Below, piece by piece: positions 21,640 through 35,433 of a stretch of 64,000 nt of DNA (position 1 is the first letter of the stretch; each line of letters starts with the position of its first letter). The stretch spans positions 1 to 64,000 of the forward strand of contig JAJGOT010001030.1 in assembly GCA_022457155.1 (NCBI GenBank). The letters are read 5' to 3'. Made by a program: the position numbers and the translations under genes. Origin of the DNA: Cladopsammia gracilis (taxonomy: Eukaryota > Cnidaria > Anthozoa > Scleractinia > Dendrophylliidae). The notes below the pieces were generated by a model, which was not told the DNA's origin, made no database searches, and saw only the letters and a list, made by a program, of their open reading frames with translations.

Positions 21640-22252
21640 AGAGTGGCAAAAATAACAATTCAAGAAAAATTCAAAATTTCATTTTTGAGAAACAAATGGT
21701 ATCATGCAAAGGTACTGCTAATGAGCTTTCATTTGAATGGTCACACCATAGGATTTCATTGACAGACGCAAAAGTTAGAACTACACCACATGTCTCCATA
21801 CCTAACTCTGGTTGTGAAAGGATTAACGTCTGTGTGTATGGCAGTCACGAACTAAGAATTATTTCAAAGTTTTCCCAAAACAGTAACTTGTCTTTGTTGG
21901 ATAAATAATTCATATTGATGAAAAAAATTAGTATATAACTTCAAGATAAAGGATATTTAACCTGCTTCTCAATTCGTTTTAACTCTCTCTCTCTCGTTCA
22001 TTAAAAAATAAGCTTGGGGAAAATTATTTCCAATTCAAAAAGAGTGATAAACATTTCACTCCCAGAGTCAATTATGGAGACATGTAGTGTAGTTCTAACT
22101 TTTAAGTCTGTCGATAAAATCCGATGGTATGACCATTTAAATGAAATCTGTTCGCCAATACTTTGCACGGTACGACTTGTTTTTCGATAGTTTACAAAAT
22201 GAAATTTGGGAATTTTTTAATGAATTTTTATCTTTGGCACCCTTGGGAGGGT
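21640..22252. repeat. Inverted and direct single copies of the 88-bp repeat family
   Basis: 21640-21830 is an inverted copy (ATGGTATCATGCAAAGGTAC ... AGTTAGAACTACACCACATG) and 22045-22252 a direct copy (CACTCCCAGAGTCAATTATG ... CACCCTTGGGAGG). The direct copy ends within about 10 bp of the RBM19 exon at 22261, so it forms the intron DNA directly before that splice acceptor. Confidence 0.7.
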
Positions 22253-22260
22253 TCATCAAG

Positions 22261-22360
22261 CAAGTGAAGGCTTTTAACGAGCGTGACGGAAAAGTATTTC
22301 AAGGAAGACTTCTGCATATTCTACCATCAAAGGCAACGGACGCTAAAGAAGAAGACGCAG
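22261..22360 (+). CDS. RBM19: RBM19 exon: end of RRM4
   Basis: Reads VKAFNERDGKVFQGRLLHIL, then PSKATDAKEEDA. The F(Q)GR(L)LHILPS pattern is the last strand of RRM4 of RBM19. The donor GCAG|GTTTGT at 22361 is clear. The acceptor is either at 22260 or at 22264. Preceding RRM4 exons were not found in the window, and a mobile repeat abuts the 5' edge. Confidence 0.8.
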
Positions 22361-22593
22361 GTTTGTTTGGGTTTATCATTTCTGCTCATCATTCTTTTGC
22401 CATTTGAAAAAGTCTTGTAGTATATATATTTTATATTTTTAACTCGTGAATGTGCGAAGCATTGAGCCTGCGATATGTAATGGTTGCCTTACCCATGGGG
22501 ATGATGTTGGAGGGAGAAAATTTGTTTAGGAAAATTTTCTGAAACTTTTTTTACCTTGGTCATATAATTAATTCATGATATGAGTATATTTAA

Positions 22594-22703
22594 CTATTAT
22601 AGCGCGAAAGTGCGCGCGATATCGCCTAATTCTTAGCCGACGAGGCCGTAGGCCGAGTCGGCTAAAATTAGGCGATATCACGCAAGCTTGAGCGCTATAA
22701 TAG
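22594..22703. mobile_element. Palindromic MITE, ~110 bp, in a larger inverted repeat
   Basis: Arms CTATTATAGCGCGAAAGTGC... and its complement ending at 22703, with an inner pair around AGCCGAC/GTCGGCT. A second inverted pair (TTCAACACATTGATA at about 22714 and TATCAATGTGTTGAA at about 22873) suggests a larger composite element to about 22897. Confidence 0.75.
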
Positions 22704-23105
22704 TTTTATAATTCAACACATTGATAACAAAGCACAGTTTGAAGAAAAAAAAATCGAGGCCGGTCCGTCATTTTTGCATTCTCTTGTCAAAATGCCAAAT
22801 TTACATCCATCGTTGGATATACGTCGTATAGACATAGCGTATATCGATAACTTTTTGGCCAAATTTGGGCAGTGTATCAATGTGTTGAATTATAAATTTA
22901 GATAGTTGTTTATTCAAACTGCAGTACCACTAAAAATAATTTTAATGCCATCAGGTAACAACAAACCAAAAGTATATAATGTTCCTTTTTACCTGGAAAA
23001 GGAAACGTTTATTAAAGTTGTTACTTCTGAAACTTTGTGGTGGTTTCTGGTCTTGTGTGGGAAATTCATAGTAAGCTTAAGTCTTTTGGTTTATTCTTCT
23101 TTAAG

Positions 23106-23243
23106 ACACCGGAACATCCTTCAAGTCAAAACGTGATGCAAAGAAGAAAAGCCTTAGTGGCCATGACCACAACTGGAACATACTATTTCTGGGGATGAAT
23201 GCAGTTGCTGATGTCATGGCTGATAAATATAATACCACAAAAG
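23106..23243 (+). CDS. RBM19: RBM19 exon: linker after RRM4
   Basis: Acceptor TTTAAG ends at 23105. The phase fits the donor at 22360 (GCAG + AC). Reads TGTSFKSKRDAKKKSLSGHD, then HNWNILFLGMNAVADVMADKYNTTKG, which corresponds to the conserved NWNxLFxGxNAVADxxAxKYN linker of RBM19. The 3' edge is uncertain: the next codons run to a stop at 23272 and the best boundary is after the TTKG codons (a GC donor is possible). The next exons of the linker/inner RRM are not found before 25086; a mariner element occupies part of that gap. Confidence 0.75.
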
Positions 23244-23851
23244 GCGTGGCTCCTTCAAAAAATGCAAATTTTTAAGTTAGGTATAGAGTTTTTTTTCCTT
23301 TCTTGAACTCTTAAAAACGTTAGGTACAAAGTTGGTATCACGAATTACAAACCGCAAGTTGGTATTAAAGTTTAAGGTAATTTCATAATGAAGAATGACT
23401 GAAAAGCCTAACAAAAGTTTGTGGTGGTAGTAATCTGATGGTTTGTAGTTATATAGTTGTTTCATGATACAGAATCTGGGTTATGTTCCTGACTGCGTGG
23501 AATTCCTGGCTAAACGTTTTAACATTGTTGTACAACATTAATACGTCCAACAAATGTTGAACAACAGTGTTGGATCGTTTAATTAAACAGGGTTTTAGGC
23601 CAGTTTAAAAATGAACTATGGTCCATTTTAATTACTGTAAATCCCCTATTAATCCCCTGGGGTCTTATTTATTTCAGGCAAGTTTGAGGTGGAGAGGGGG
23701 GCTTATTAAAGAGAAGGGCTTATTTAATGTAGAGAAGATCATAAGAAGATCATCAAATGTGAATGAACTACTATTTTCATAAATAAAGTGCGATGCTCAT
23801 GATTCAATACGTTTTGTGAATTAGTGCCCAGATTAGTTAAGTAAGACTGTA

Positions 23852-24877
23852 CAGGGTGTCCCAAAAGTTTGTTCCTCTGATTTATATTAAAATAACTTTT
23901 GATTCACACGCGATATAAGCAACAAATACCAGCAGTTCTTATCTGTTATGTACACTGTTTTCATACGTAGTTTCAGTAGCCTGAGTAGCCTCCATTATTT
24001 TTTGTCACATTTCGTAGCCGCTCCGGCATGGAGTGTGATAATTCTTGTAACCATGCTAGTTTGAGCCGCCGTTTCAGTTCCTTCATGGTCTTCGGGATAA
24101 GATCTTTGTATGTGAATTCATCTATTATACTCCAGAGATTCTCGATCGGGTTGATGTCCGGTGAATTGGCTGGCCACTCTGCTTTCTCGATAAAATTGCG
24201 CAAATTTGTTTCACACCATGTTTCGTGTTTGCGTGGCCTTAGCTGTGTGAGCTGGTGCCCGTCTTGAACGAATGTCATGTTACGGTTCGAACTGAAAAGT
24301 TTTTTTTACGGTTGTTTCACTTGAAGATTTACGACACAGAATTGCTGTGATAGCTGCCTTGTTGATTTTGCTCGATTGTACATTGCCTTCTCAAGGACAT
24401 TTTTAGCCTTTATCGCTTAAGATCTTAGGTCTCCTACTTCGTTTCTTGTCTTCAAAATCTTCGGCTCTTGACGACCATTGTACTACCCAACGTTCGCTTT
24501 TTTGGAGTAGTTTGGCGATTTGTTGAACAGAAAGACCAGAAGATCTAAGTATAGATGCTTGTGCTCGTAAATAGGAGATTTTTTGGCTTTGAGAGGATTC
24601 ATTTTATAAGCCGTTAAGCAAAACACTGACAATTATTCAGAGCAACTCGCAGCTGTGAAATGCCGTGAAATGGCGGGAAAATTTCGCGCGCGCGATTTAT
24701 AATTTCATATATTAGCGGGAAAATGAAAAAAGGCCTGCTGCATTGAACCCCGTAAGTAATAAGGACATTAAACTAGATTGTTTTTGTGAAAGTTTTTATT
24801 AAAAGGCTATAACATGAGTCAATACGGAATAAAATACAGGCCTGTAAAGTAGAGGAACGAACTTTTGGGACACCCTG
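23852..24877 (-). mobile_element. Mariner/Tc1-like transposon, 1,026 bp
   Basis: 27-bp inverted repeats (CAGGGTGTCCCAAAAGTTTG..., one mismatch) flanked by TA on both sides. The transposase remnant is on the minus strand. The insertion sits in the RBM19 intron between 23243 and 25086. Confidence 0.9.
23973..24603 (-). pseudogene. Mariner/Tc1-like transposase, frameshifted
   Basis: From the minus-strand ATG near 24603: an HTH region with GLSVQQIAKLLQKSERWVVQ and a basic KKRSRRPKILSDK linker, then stops, then an open 101-codon frame with FVQDGHQ and NSPDINPIENLWSIIDEF. The second Asp and the downstream Asp of SPDINP are 34 residues apart; the Glu of PIENLW is 5 further. The first catalytic Asp region is missing or corrupted. 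It is shorter than the usual 340 aa and interrupted, so the element cannot move itself. Confidence 0.8.
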
Positions 24878-25085
24878 TACATGTCTCCATAATTTACTCT
24901 GGGAAAGGGTTAACGACACCTTTTGCGCATGAAGACATGAAAGTCTTGAAACAGGTTTATTTGGCAACAAGCACTAGAAAATCTTCACTTTAACTGACCC
25001 TACGTCTCGAAGTCCTAATTTAATGTATAATAACGTGAGATTTTTTACGATCTGTAGGATAAAGTTTACTTTGGATTTTTTACAG

Positions 25086-25207
25086 AGTATAAAGAAGCTA
25101 TCGAGGATAAGCAGGAAGATGAAGGCGGTGACCCAGAAAACGCTGAAGTAACAACCGTGTTCGTAAAGAACCTAAACTTTAATACCACCGAAGAAACCTT
25201 GAAAGAG
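25086..25207 (+). CDS. RBM19: RBM19 exon: start of RRM5
   Basis: Acceptor TTTTTTACAG at 25085, donor GAG|GTAACG at 25208. An acidic linker (EDKQEDEGGDPENAE) is followed by TTVFVKNLNFNTTEETLKE, the RNP2 strand (VFVKNLNF) and first helix of RRM5. Length and phase fit the exon at 25985. Confidence 0.88.
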
Positions 25208-25984
25208 GTAACGTGAATTGTGTTTTTCTATTTGGTAATTTCGGTCGCTATGTTCTATTTTCTACTGTTCTGTTTTCTAAGCCCATTTCAACAGCATTTA
25301 TACGGCTGCGGTTTGTTGTATCATGGCAGTATTATACAGTATTATAGTAGCGTTACAGTCTATAGTCTATAGTTTTCTTCTTGTGGGATTTTTAGGTTTT
25401 ATGTTAGGTTACTGTAAAAGCATTGAGACTTTGTAAAATGCTCTTGCAATCGCCTCGAAAACTTTTTCAGTTTAAATGATTACACGGAACCGATTTATTC
25501 ATTTTCTGACAACAAAAATGGAATGTGCGGTGACCCTAAACTGAATTTGGAAGAGAAACAATGCTTTTCGATCAATTAAGCAAAGCGTTTTCGTTAGAAA
25601 AATGGAAAAATGGAAATGTGACCGTATTGTTTTCAAATGTAAACGACAAAGCTACAGTGCTTATGTGCAGAATGTAACCGTATTGTTTTCAACCGCTGTT
25701 CATTTGACAGTGTTTTCAAAACGACATGGTTACATTAACAGTCTCAAACGAATCCGTGTAAACGGAAGGTGCAACCACTCCACATCGAAAGCGACGCAGC
25801 TACAAATAACTTTGACTCTGTATAAACGCGTGAAACAGGGGTAGAAGATAAAAAAGTAAAGATTATAAAGTTCAAGAAACGCAAAGCCAAATCAAGTACA
25901 TGGTACTTCATTCTCTCTTGCCAGTAAATACTTGAAGAAAGTAAGTAACTTACGTTAATTTATGTTTATTTTGCTGCAGGGCAG

Positions 25985-26051
25985 GCGTTTTACAAGTTGG
26001 GTCCTCTTCTTAGTACAGTAATAGCGAAGAAAAAGGATCCCAGAAAGTCGG
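25985..26051 (+). CDS. RBM19: RBM19 exon: middle of RRM5
   Basis: 67-nt exon, acceptor CTGCAGGGCAG, donor G|GTATGT. Continues the frame as AFYKLGPLLSTVIAKKKDPRKSG, where the family has FSKxGxVxSxxIxKKKNK. It leaves phase 1, which matches the GG start of the next RRM5 exon found at 44962 (and its damaged twin at 35354). Confidence 0.82.
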
Positions 26052-26935
26052 GTATGTATGACAAACAGAAATATTTTCATTCACTTCTTTTTGCATAGTT
26101 AAAAGGGCAGTATCACGGGGATTTTGATCTTTTTTATCAAAACCATGCTACAATACCTATTTACAAAAGAGAGAGAAAGTAATCAACCAATTCTTGAAAG
26201 AGGAACAAATCCGCCATGTCCTGTTCTAACCCTTTTTGGAAACGAAAATTACTATTCAATCAGACTCAGTCCGTCTATGACCAGAAACACTCATCGACAG
26301 TTTTGGTCCACTGGGATGGTCATTTATCACAAAACTGGACCATTATTTTCCGGTTTCTGTTAATACAAAAACATTTTTTGGTTTGTGAAATGACACCAAA
26401 TCCCCGTGACACAACCCCTTTAATGAAAGGCAATAGTCATGAAGCAGAGACACTTTGTTGCAAAATAACCATGTTTTGCCGGTTAACCGACGGTATTGGG
26501 TACGCGACCTTGCAGAAAGCCAGAAAGCACGGTGAGTTTTGAACTGTGTCGGAGCAACAGACCAATATATAGAGGAGAGGCTCTCTCAAGTGACCTTTTT
26601 AGGGATTTGGAAAACGTGGTCGCACTACAGTTGGTCGCTGCTTATACGAGTGCTTTCAATTTCAGTAAACGGGGTTTGGTGTGGGTGGGCACTGAGCCTA
26701 TCGCCCTACGAGAGTAGTCGGAAGAATTAGAGTAGCCTGTCCCAGGTGTTAAGATTGTGGAGCCGAGGAGCAGTCTCAGTTTTCACCCGGTTTTCATTTT
26801 AGAGTTTTATATTAGCAATCCACAGTATACAATCTAGAATATATTCATATGCACAGTCCAGTCTACATTTACATTTACATTCCACAGCCCGCTTCAAGCA
26901 CTCCTTAGGGACGGATTATTTTATTGTAAGGAGAG
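26052..26935. other. Intronic stretch, nothing recognised
   Basis: Several overlapping open frames of 60-108 codons (26124-26730) have no recognisable domain and differ in frame; most likely chance frames in repeat-derived intron DNA. Confidence 0.4.
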
Positions 26936-28804
<1,869 letters not shown>

Positions 28805-28965
28805 TGTTGTAGGTTAAAATTATTTTAGGTTAACATTATTTCAAACAAGGTTAATTTTTGTTTTCTTTTGTCCCAGATTCATTAAGGTAATCTCAGACAA
28901 AGGAAAATAAAAATTAACCTAGTTTGAAATAATTTTTAACCTAAAATAATTTTATCCTACAACAA
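28805..28965. mobile_element. 161-bp foldback MITE
   Basis: Arms of about 68 bp starting TGTTGTAGGTTAAAATTATT and ending with its complement (AATAATTTTATCCTACAACA). Confidence 0.85.
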
Positions 28966-29380
28966 ATACATTGACACTTAAACAAGGTGATTTTTTCCTT
29001 ACCTTTTTATTTCGAAACAGTTGAGGCTCCATTAGCAGGTTTACTGGGATGCGGGATATATCTGTGAAAAATAACAGGGATATGACATATTGAAAAAAGA
29101 AACCTGGGATACAGGAATATGCTGTTAATTAATAACTGGATATGGCATTGTCTGAAATACCATGATGTGGTTTTTTCTTTATAATAATCAGTATTTTTCT
29201 TAAATTATTTCCAAAGTCCGTTTTACGGATATCGGCGCCATTTTGAATAATTTACTTGCGCAAAGGGTTATGGGTCAAAAAGGGGGCATTAATCCAAGAT
29301 GGCGGCACGAAAAAGCACATAGTGAGACTGGAAAAGAAAACCTCGGCGCCTTTTTAGACTCAGGGAAGTCCAATGAAATA

Positions 29381-32022
29381 ATGGGAGGAGGGGATTATTG
29401 TGCAGTTTATGGTTGTTCTAATAGTCGAAGAAAACTTGACAGGTATGATTTTTCGCTACAATTAAAACTAGCGGATATAAGTTGTCTGTAAGTTTTTGTA
29501 AAGCCACTCGTGAACACGATTCATGTGGCAAGAAAGTTGAATGGATTACTGCATTTATTGATTAACAGAGTAATTGATACCGTTTGAAAACCTTTACTTT
29601 GTGTTTTGTAATTATTGCAGACGTACATCTGCCACAACACAAATTTAATTTTGCTTCTACTGAGAATAAATATTATTAAACTCGTATCGTGTGAATCAAT
29701 TGTCCCACGCAGACAAACACATAAAGCTTAGCCTTACTTGCACACTGGCAAGTTTTGATCAGAAATGTAGTTGCTTGATGCAAATGAAGACAATGCCAAT
29801 AACATATACCTCTCTAATTATTATTCGTTATTCAGTAATTTTTCATTTGCAATATTAATGGTTAATGTCTCTTTATAGATCATACACGCCTAAAATCCTT
29901 ACATAAATTAATTCATATGTAGTCTCTTAAGATAAGCCAACGTCAGTAATCTAACAGATAACCTGATAAGCACTAACAACTAATTTCTGATAAGTTAAAC
30001 CTGTTTGCATTGTAATTGTTACAACAAAATAACTAATAATGCACCAATTGATATAAAACGTCTACATCCCCTGAATATTTGGCTTGTGCATTCCCACCCG
30101 TCGGCCGTGCAAAGTTTTATGAATGTAGTTTCAGATTTACCTGTGAACTCCAACAGCGCGTATCAAGAAGAACTGTAACAATCTCTTTTAAATGCCTGTA
30201 GGTACTATTGCCTCTCAAACAGGTTTAATTTCTCCTATCTGACAATTCAACCACAATTATGTTCACATGTCGACCTTGTCACATTTTAAATCCCTGATAA
30301 ACGTCCGTGTCAAATTGTCCACGTCAGGGTGTGGTTAACAGCCGAATTTCCCTAGGATATATTGAAGTTTAAAATTGAGCGGTTTGTAATACGCTAACCT
30401 GTGGAATAACATCAGCTAATTATAATTCCAGGTGTGTCGTTAAACCACATGTAAAACGCCTACAATGGCACAGGCCATCAGCAGAGCACTTTAATTTATG
30501 GGAGAGGATAATCAATCGTAGCGATCCGAAAGTCACAAAACACACTAAGGTGTGCAGCAACCACTTTGTACACGGGAAACCACTAGGCGATCATCAACAC
30601 CCTGAACTATGGTTACGTGGTTACAACGGAAAAGAAACATCAAACGTTAGAGTTTCGCAAACAATTGACAAATTGAATGAATGTAAAGATCAAAATAACG
30701 ATGTTTTTGTACGGACTCGAAAAGGCCCAATCAAGCGAAAAACCGCAACAAAACCCCGAACGGAAAATAATAAGCGCAAAAAGATCGAGGATCATCATGA
30801 CCAGTCTGAAAAGTCTATCTACCTGGCCAGTTCTCGCGGCATTCCTGATAAAGTAGCCGTTCAAAATGACCATACATACTGTTGTCTAAATGACCAAGTT
30901 TGTGGAATCCCCGCTGCAGCAGGTAGTACAGAATGCGGCTGTCAAGCTTCTCTCTGTGCAAAATGTAGATCAAAGATTTTGCAAATTATGGAAGACAATG
31001 AAAATCTTCGAAATGAAAATGCTAAAATAAAAGAATCCCTGAATACTGTCACAGAAAACACGTCAAGTGACAACGTTTCTATTGATAAAATCAAAGATTT
31101 TGATTCTTTGATGAAACTTCACACTGGCCTCGATAATTATAAAGTTTTTTTGTGGATCTTCGAGCAGGTGAAAGACAAAATACCTTACTTACAATACTAC
31201 AAGGGTTCAGAATCGCACAAACCCAAAAGGTACCAAGTGCACAAGAGCGGAAAGCCAGGCCCAGAGAGAATTTTGTCGGCACAAAACGAACTCCTTTTAA
31301 CACTTATGAAGCTTAGACTAAATTTGAATAGCCAGTTTCTTGGTCACGTGTTTGGAGTTTCACCAAGTCTTGTGACAGTTATTCTATCTACGTGGCTTCC
31401 TTTACTTTCCCTGGAATTAAAACCCTTAATCCACTGGCCAACTCGTGAGCAAGCACAAATGTACTACCCTGATTGTTTTAAAAAATACAAAAATGTAATT
31501 GCTATCATCGACTGCACTGAGGTGCCCATCCAGAGGCCATCATTAGCTCTGGCTAATGGCCAAATTTATTCATTTTATAAAGGAAGGCCCACTTGTAAAC
31601 TTCTAGTTGCCTGTACACCAGCAGGTACTGTTTCGTTCGTTTCACACAGTGCAGGAGGCGCTATGAGCGACAAGCGTCTCGTCAAGGAAAGCGGAATTAT
31701 GTCAAAGTTTGAACCCGGGGACACTGTTCTTGCTGATAGAGGTTTTAATATACAGGAACTGCTTCTTCCCCGTCAAGTAAACCTTGTCATCCCCCCTTTC
31801 TTGAAGAAAAAAAAGCAATTCACCATCGACGATGACACACGTACCAAGCAAGTCGCAAATGCACGGATTCACGTCGAGCGTGTGATCGGCCGTCTTAAAG
31901 ACTACGACATTTTAAAGTGTGAACTTCCCTTGGACATGGTCGACTTGTTTGACCATATTGTAACAGTTATCTGTGCCATCATTAATCTGCAAGAACCAAT
32001 CATCCCGCTTCACTGCCGTTAA
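29381..32022 (+). CDS. THAP-DDE transposase of the ISL2EU-like element (two exons)
   Basis: Join 29381-29442 and 30432-32022 (donor AG|GTATGA, acceptor TTCCAG), about 550 aa. The start MGGGDYCAVYGC is the first ATG that gives a complete THAP zinc finger: C-x4-C in exon 1 and VCSNHF in exon 2 supply the C2CH ligands. A basic stretch (about residues 95-125), a Cys-rich region and a coiled-coil segment follow. The C-terminal half is a DDE_Tnp_4-type catalytic domain: AIIDCTEVPIQRP (first Asp), DTVLADRGFNIQ (second Asp), and ARIHVERVIGRLKDY (Glu). This is the expected D-D-E arrangement with no internal stop. It would bind the terminal repeats and catalyse transposition. The intron splits the THAP finger itself. 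Confidence 0.85.
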
Positions 32023-32507
32023 CGTTAACTGAAAGCTACCTTTAACTTACTATTTTGTAGCGACAAGTGCATTTACGATTCGTTACGTTTCTTATCATGT
32101 TTTAAAGTATAGCTTAACACTAAGGATGGGGGAAGAGGATGGTCAGACGTAAGAGATTTTGATCCAACTTTCCATCCCCATTCACGGAACGTTGATTGAA
32201 ATTTATGACCAGGGTTTACTCATATCTTTGGTCCCAGGGTGAGAAATTTGAAGCAAAATCCTTAGCGACAAATGTCCGGCATCTGATCCCCCCCCCCCCC
32301 CCCCCCCCCATCCAACTCCTCTCCAAAGAAGCCTTATATTGAACCAACATTCTGGTACATTACAGCCGATTTTACCGCTGTGTAGCAGACCCGGGTTTTG
32401 TCAAATACAACTTTCCTGCGCCGTTGTGTGATTTTGGGTGTATCGTGACGGGCGAATCATGCTTGTAAAACCCTGCTCAGCATACAGTGAAATCGGCTGC
32501 AAGCAGT
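32023..32507. other. Convergent gene interval with C-run
   Basis: Space between the 3' ends of the two transposon genes. Contains a 20-base C-run at about 32289-32309. No further gene. Confidence 0.6.
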
Positions 32508-35267
32508 TTACAAGAATTCAACTTCACTCTCATTAGAGTTGACCGCATCAGGCTGAGCAGCGCTTGTTTCATCCATTCTCTTTTTTATAGCACCAGTCAT
32601 CAGCTCAGGAACCACAATTCGTTTGAAGAAGAGCTTGGCCTTTGCTACTGTATCATCCAATAAGTCTTTTCTCAGAGTCACTTGTTGGCGGTGAAGGTTA
32701 GGGCTTGGGCCAATAGTCCTTACACAAAAATACCCCACATCTGAACTGGTTGAAAGAAGTTGTAACTGTACTTGAGAATAATAGGTGTGTGTGTCTTTGA
32801 GCGAAATAAGTCCATTTAGTTGGATTTCAAGACATGCATCTTTCTGTGCTGCGAATTCAGATATTGACATGTTCCTGTATTTGTAGGGATTTTTTACCTC
32901 CAAAGGTCTCCTTCCACAGCAGTCACAGGTCACCATAGCATCAGGAGATGCAGCAATAAAGGGGTACTGGGCACAAACAAATACACCACAACGTTCTACT
33001 CGTAAACGTCTATGATTCGAACTTTCCGCTTTTACAAAATCTGTAATAGCTTGAGACTCGTTATATATTCCCCAGTCAATGGCTGCAGAATGGGGTTGCG
33101 GGTAATAATTCATGATACGTTTAACATACGACGTAGTTTCCCCCCTTACAATTTGTTGTTGCAAGTCAACTTTATCAACGATTTGCTTGATAATGCTGGC
33201 TGTGAGCCTGCCAGTTCTTATACTAAACCAAAGCTCGTTACCGCTTTGGTTTAGTGTTGCTTGGCAGATCCTTTCAACTTCCTCCCTGGTGATAGGTTTT
33301 GTGACAGCCTCTATAAGTTCCTCTGCTGAGCTTGAGTGGCTGGCATACTCCAATAATGTTGGTGGAAGTGGCTGTACCTCCTCGGCAGTTACTATCTCCT
33401 CCCGTCCAATAGCAACGTCTCTTAGGTCTGGAGCGTCAGCGTCCGAATGTGTAGAAGGGAAAAAGTTTAAAATAGCAGCTTTTCCATCAGTGGCTGTTCT
33501 AAGCTTATCTAAATCCAGGTCTTCTATTTTCTTGAGCTTTCTGTCATCCAAAGCCCTGGGATCAAAATCAAACCGATTGCTCCTCGGCTCGGACTTACTC
33601 AGCTCCACTTGGTAGTTTCCTTTTAAAAATATAATACGGAAATTTTATATTGAAAACTTTGTTATCATGGACGGATACAGGGAGGGGAGAGGGTGGATTA
33701 GGTGGCTAGCCACCCCTCTTTAGACCGTCGGCTTTAACAGTTTTCTTTTCATTGCAATAATGAACAATTTTATAGACATACATACCCATAGCCACCCCCA
33801 TGAAAAATCCTGGATCCGCCCCTGGTTACTCTACTATAGCTGATTCCAGGCAAATCTAGGGGAGGGATCCGGGGGTTCTTGACCCTCTCCTTTTTGCCAG
33901 AAAAAGTAAGGCCCGGGGGCCGAGAGTTTATTATCTGGACCCGCTCTTAGGCGAGGTTCAAGATCTTCACTGAACACATTTACCTTTAATTTTCTTTATG
34001 GTTATGTTTCTAAGAAAATCTGGTTCGTGTTGATGTTTTCCTGCTGGCTGACCCCATGACTGTTCCTTGGATGTCGCAGACTTGTTCTCACCCATCACTA
34101 CTTTTTGGATAACATGGTGGCAAATTCCTGCGACATGCTTGCAGCTGCCTCTGACTCTACAAAACGCAACAGGTTTTAAAACAAGAAAATTTCAATACTT
34201 GGCTTATCACCCGCGTTGTACGAGACAAAATCAACATGTTTAACTTGCTGTAAAAATTATTTTATACCCAGCAGGACATGAACAGAAAGCGTCACAAATG
34301 CTTCCATTTTGTTTATTAAAAATGAGCCAAGCAGAGTATGGAGCGGCAGACACTGTCGTTTCACGTACAACCTACAACACAATAGATGATCATTAGACCT
34401 GTGTTACCAAAAACGCGCGCAACGCGCCAGACTTTGACATTTTGGGTTTATTGGGTAACTTTTTAGGTCTTTTAGATTGCCACAACAAGAGTGGGTAAAA
34501 ATGTGCTGAATATACCTACCTTTGCTCTAATAAAACAGTATGATATGTTCCCACTTATTCCATTGTACTGTGGACTTCTTATGTGCCCAGACAAAAATAG
34601 CGATTTTCCATCCCTCATTGCTTCTTTTCCGGAGGTTTTCAGACCAATAACCTTGTTCTCTGTTTTTAACGTTATCAAAGAAAACGGGTTAAATATATTC
34701 CATGCACTGATGCACTCTATGTTTCTGCAAAAGTCAACTGCTTACTGATAACCACTGATAATCAAAATAGTTGCGGAGGTAACAAAAAATTCTTTCGCGA
34801 TATTTAAAACTTGAAATGACTGGTATTCAAAAGAAGGTCTAGATCCGTAGTCTAGTCACGCTCAGAAAGACTGAGAAAGCCCGTGACAAATTATTTACTC
34901 ACTTTCATTCCAATATTTCTCAGCATTTATCTGAGACAAACTGGGATAGCTTGCCGAACTGTCTTCCCATCCTTCGTGTAACGTATCGGGGTCAGGAAGA
35001 ATGATCCGTCCCTCCTCCAGCCGTAACTGCAGAACCAGCCATCCTCTCACGATCTACTTCCACCTGGCACTCGATAACGGTTTTTTGTGGTTTCAAACCT
35101 AATTTTTGGGCAAACACGGCGAGATTGATCAAACCTTCTTTATTTGTGGTTCCGACGAGAACTTCCCTCGCTATTAAAAAGGACTTAAGCTTTTCGACTC
35201 CCCATGATTTAAAAATATTTCGGGTTTCAACCTCACTCACGCAACCGTGTTCACTTTGCGACGCCAT
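32508..35267 (-). CDS. SAP-SWIM-YqaJ nuclease of the ISL2EU-like element (multi-exon)
   Basis: Exons on the minus strand: E1 from ATG 35267 (just inside the right inverted repeat), with a SAP-like helix pair SWGVEKLKSFLIAREVLVG; another exon ending near 34903 (...NAEKYWNES); one ending at 34520 (SLFLSGHIRSPQYN...CFIRAK); 34371-34268 (...DAFCSCPAG); 34156-33984 (VRGSCKHVAGICHHVIQKVV); and 33619-32508. The CxC and CxH pieces join into a SWIM zinc finger across the 34268/34156 junction in frame. The last exon holds the YqaJ-type exonuclease fold: TGRLTASI, WGIYNESQAI, IAASPDAMV and RPLEVKNPYK, giving the E, D, ExK catalytic residues. Phases agree for the last three junctions; the boundaries of the first two exons are uncertain. 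Transposition or replication role inferred. Confidence 0.8.
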
Positions 35268-35353
35268 CTTGGATTTTAATGCCCCCTTTTTGACCCATAC
35301 TCCTTTGCGAAAGGAAATTATTCAAAATGGCGCCAGTATCCGTGAGACGGACT

Positions 35354-35433
35354 GGAGTATGCTTTCCATGGGTTATGGTTTTGTTGAGTACAAAAATAGA
35401 TCTGACGCTCTACAGGCCATTAAACAACTTCTG
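35354..35433 (+). pseudogene. RBM19: RBM19 RRM5 exon copy 1, acceptor lost to the transposon
   Basis: 80 nt reading GSMLSMGYGFVEYKNRSDAL, then QAIKQLL, the RNP1 strand (GYGFVEY) of RRM5, with donor GTACGT. Its length (2 nt + 26 codons) fits the family. The ISL2EU-like element ends directly at its first base, so the original TTATCCAG acceptor is gone; without it the exon should be skipped or mis-spliced. Confidence 0.8.

Larger units (their letters stand above)
29215..35353. mobile_element. ISL2EU-like DNA transposon, 6,139 bp
   Basis: Terminal inverted repeats of about 90 bp (29215-29306 and 35262-35353) with few mismatches: AGTCCGT...GGCGCCATTTTGAATAATTT..., ending at CCAAGATGGCG on both sides. 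It encodes a THAP-DDE transposase (+) and a YqaJ-type nuclease (-), convergent; this gene pair is the signature of the eukaryotic ISL2EU/IS4EU-type superfamily. The 44.96-kb paralogue gives the empty site (...AAATTAT|CCAGGGAGTATG). The flanks have drifted, so the exact target duplication is unresolved. Both genes look intact, so this copy may be young. Confidence 0.85.
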
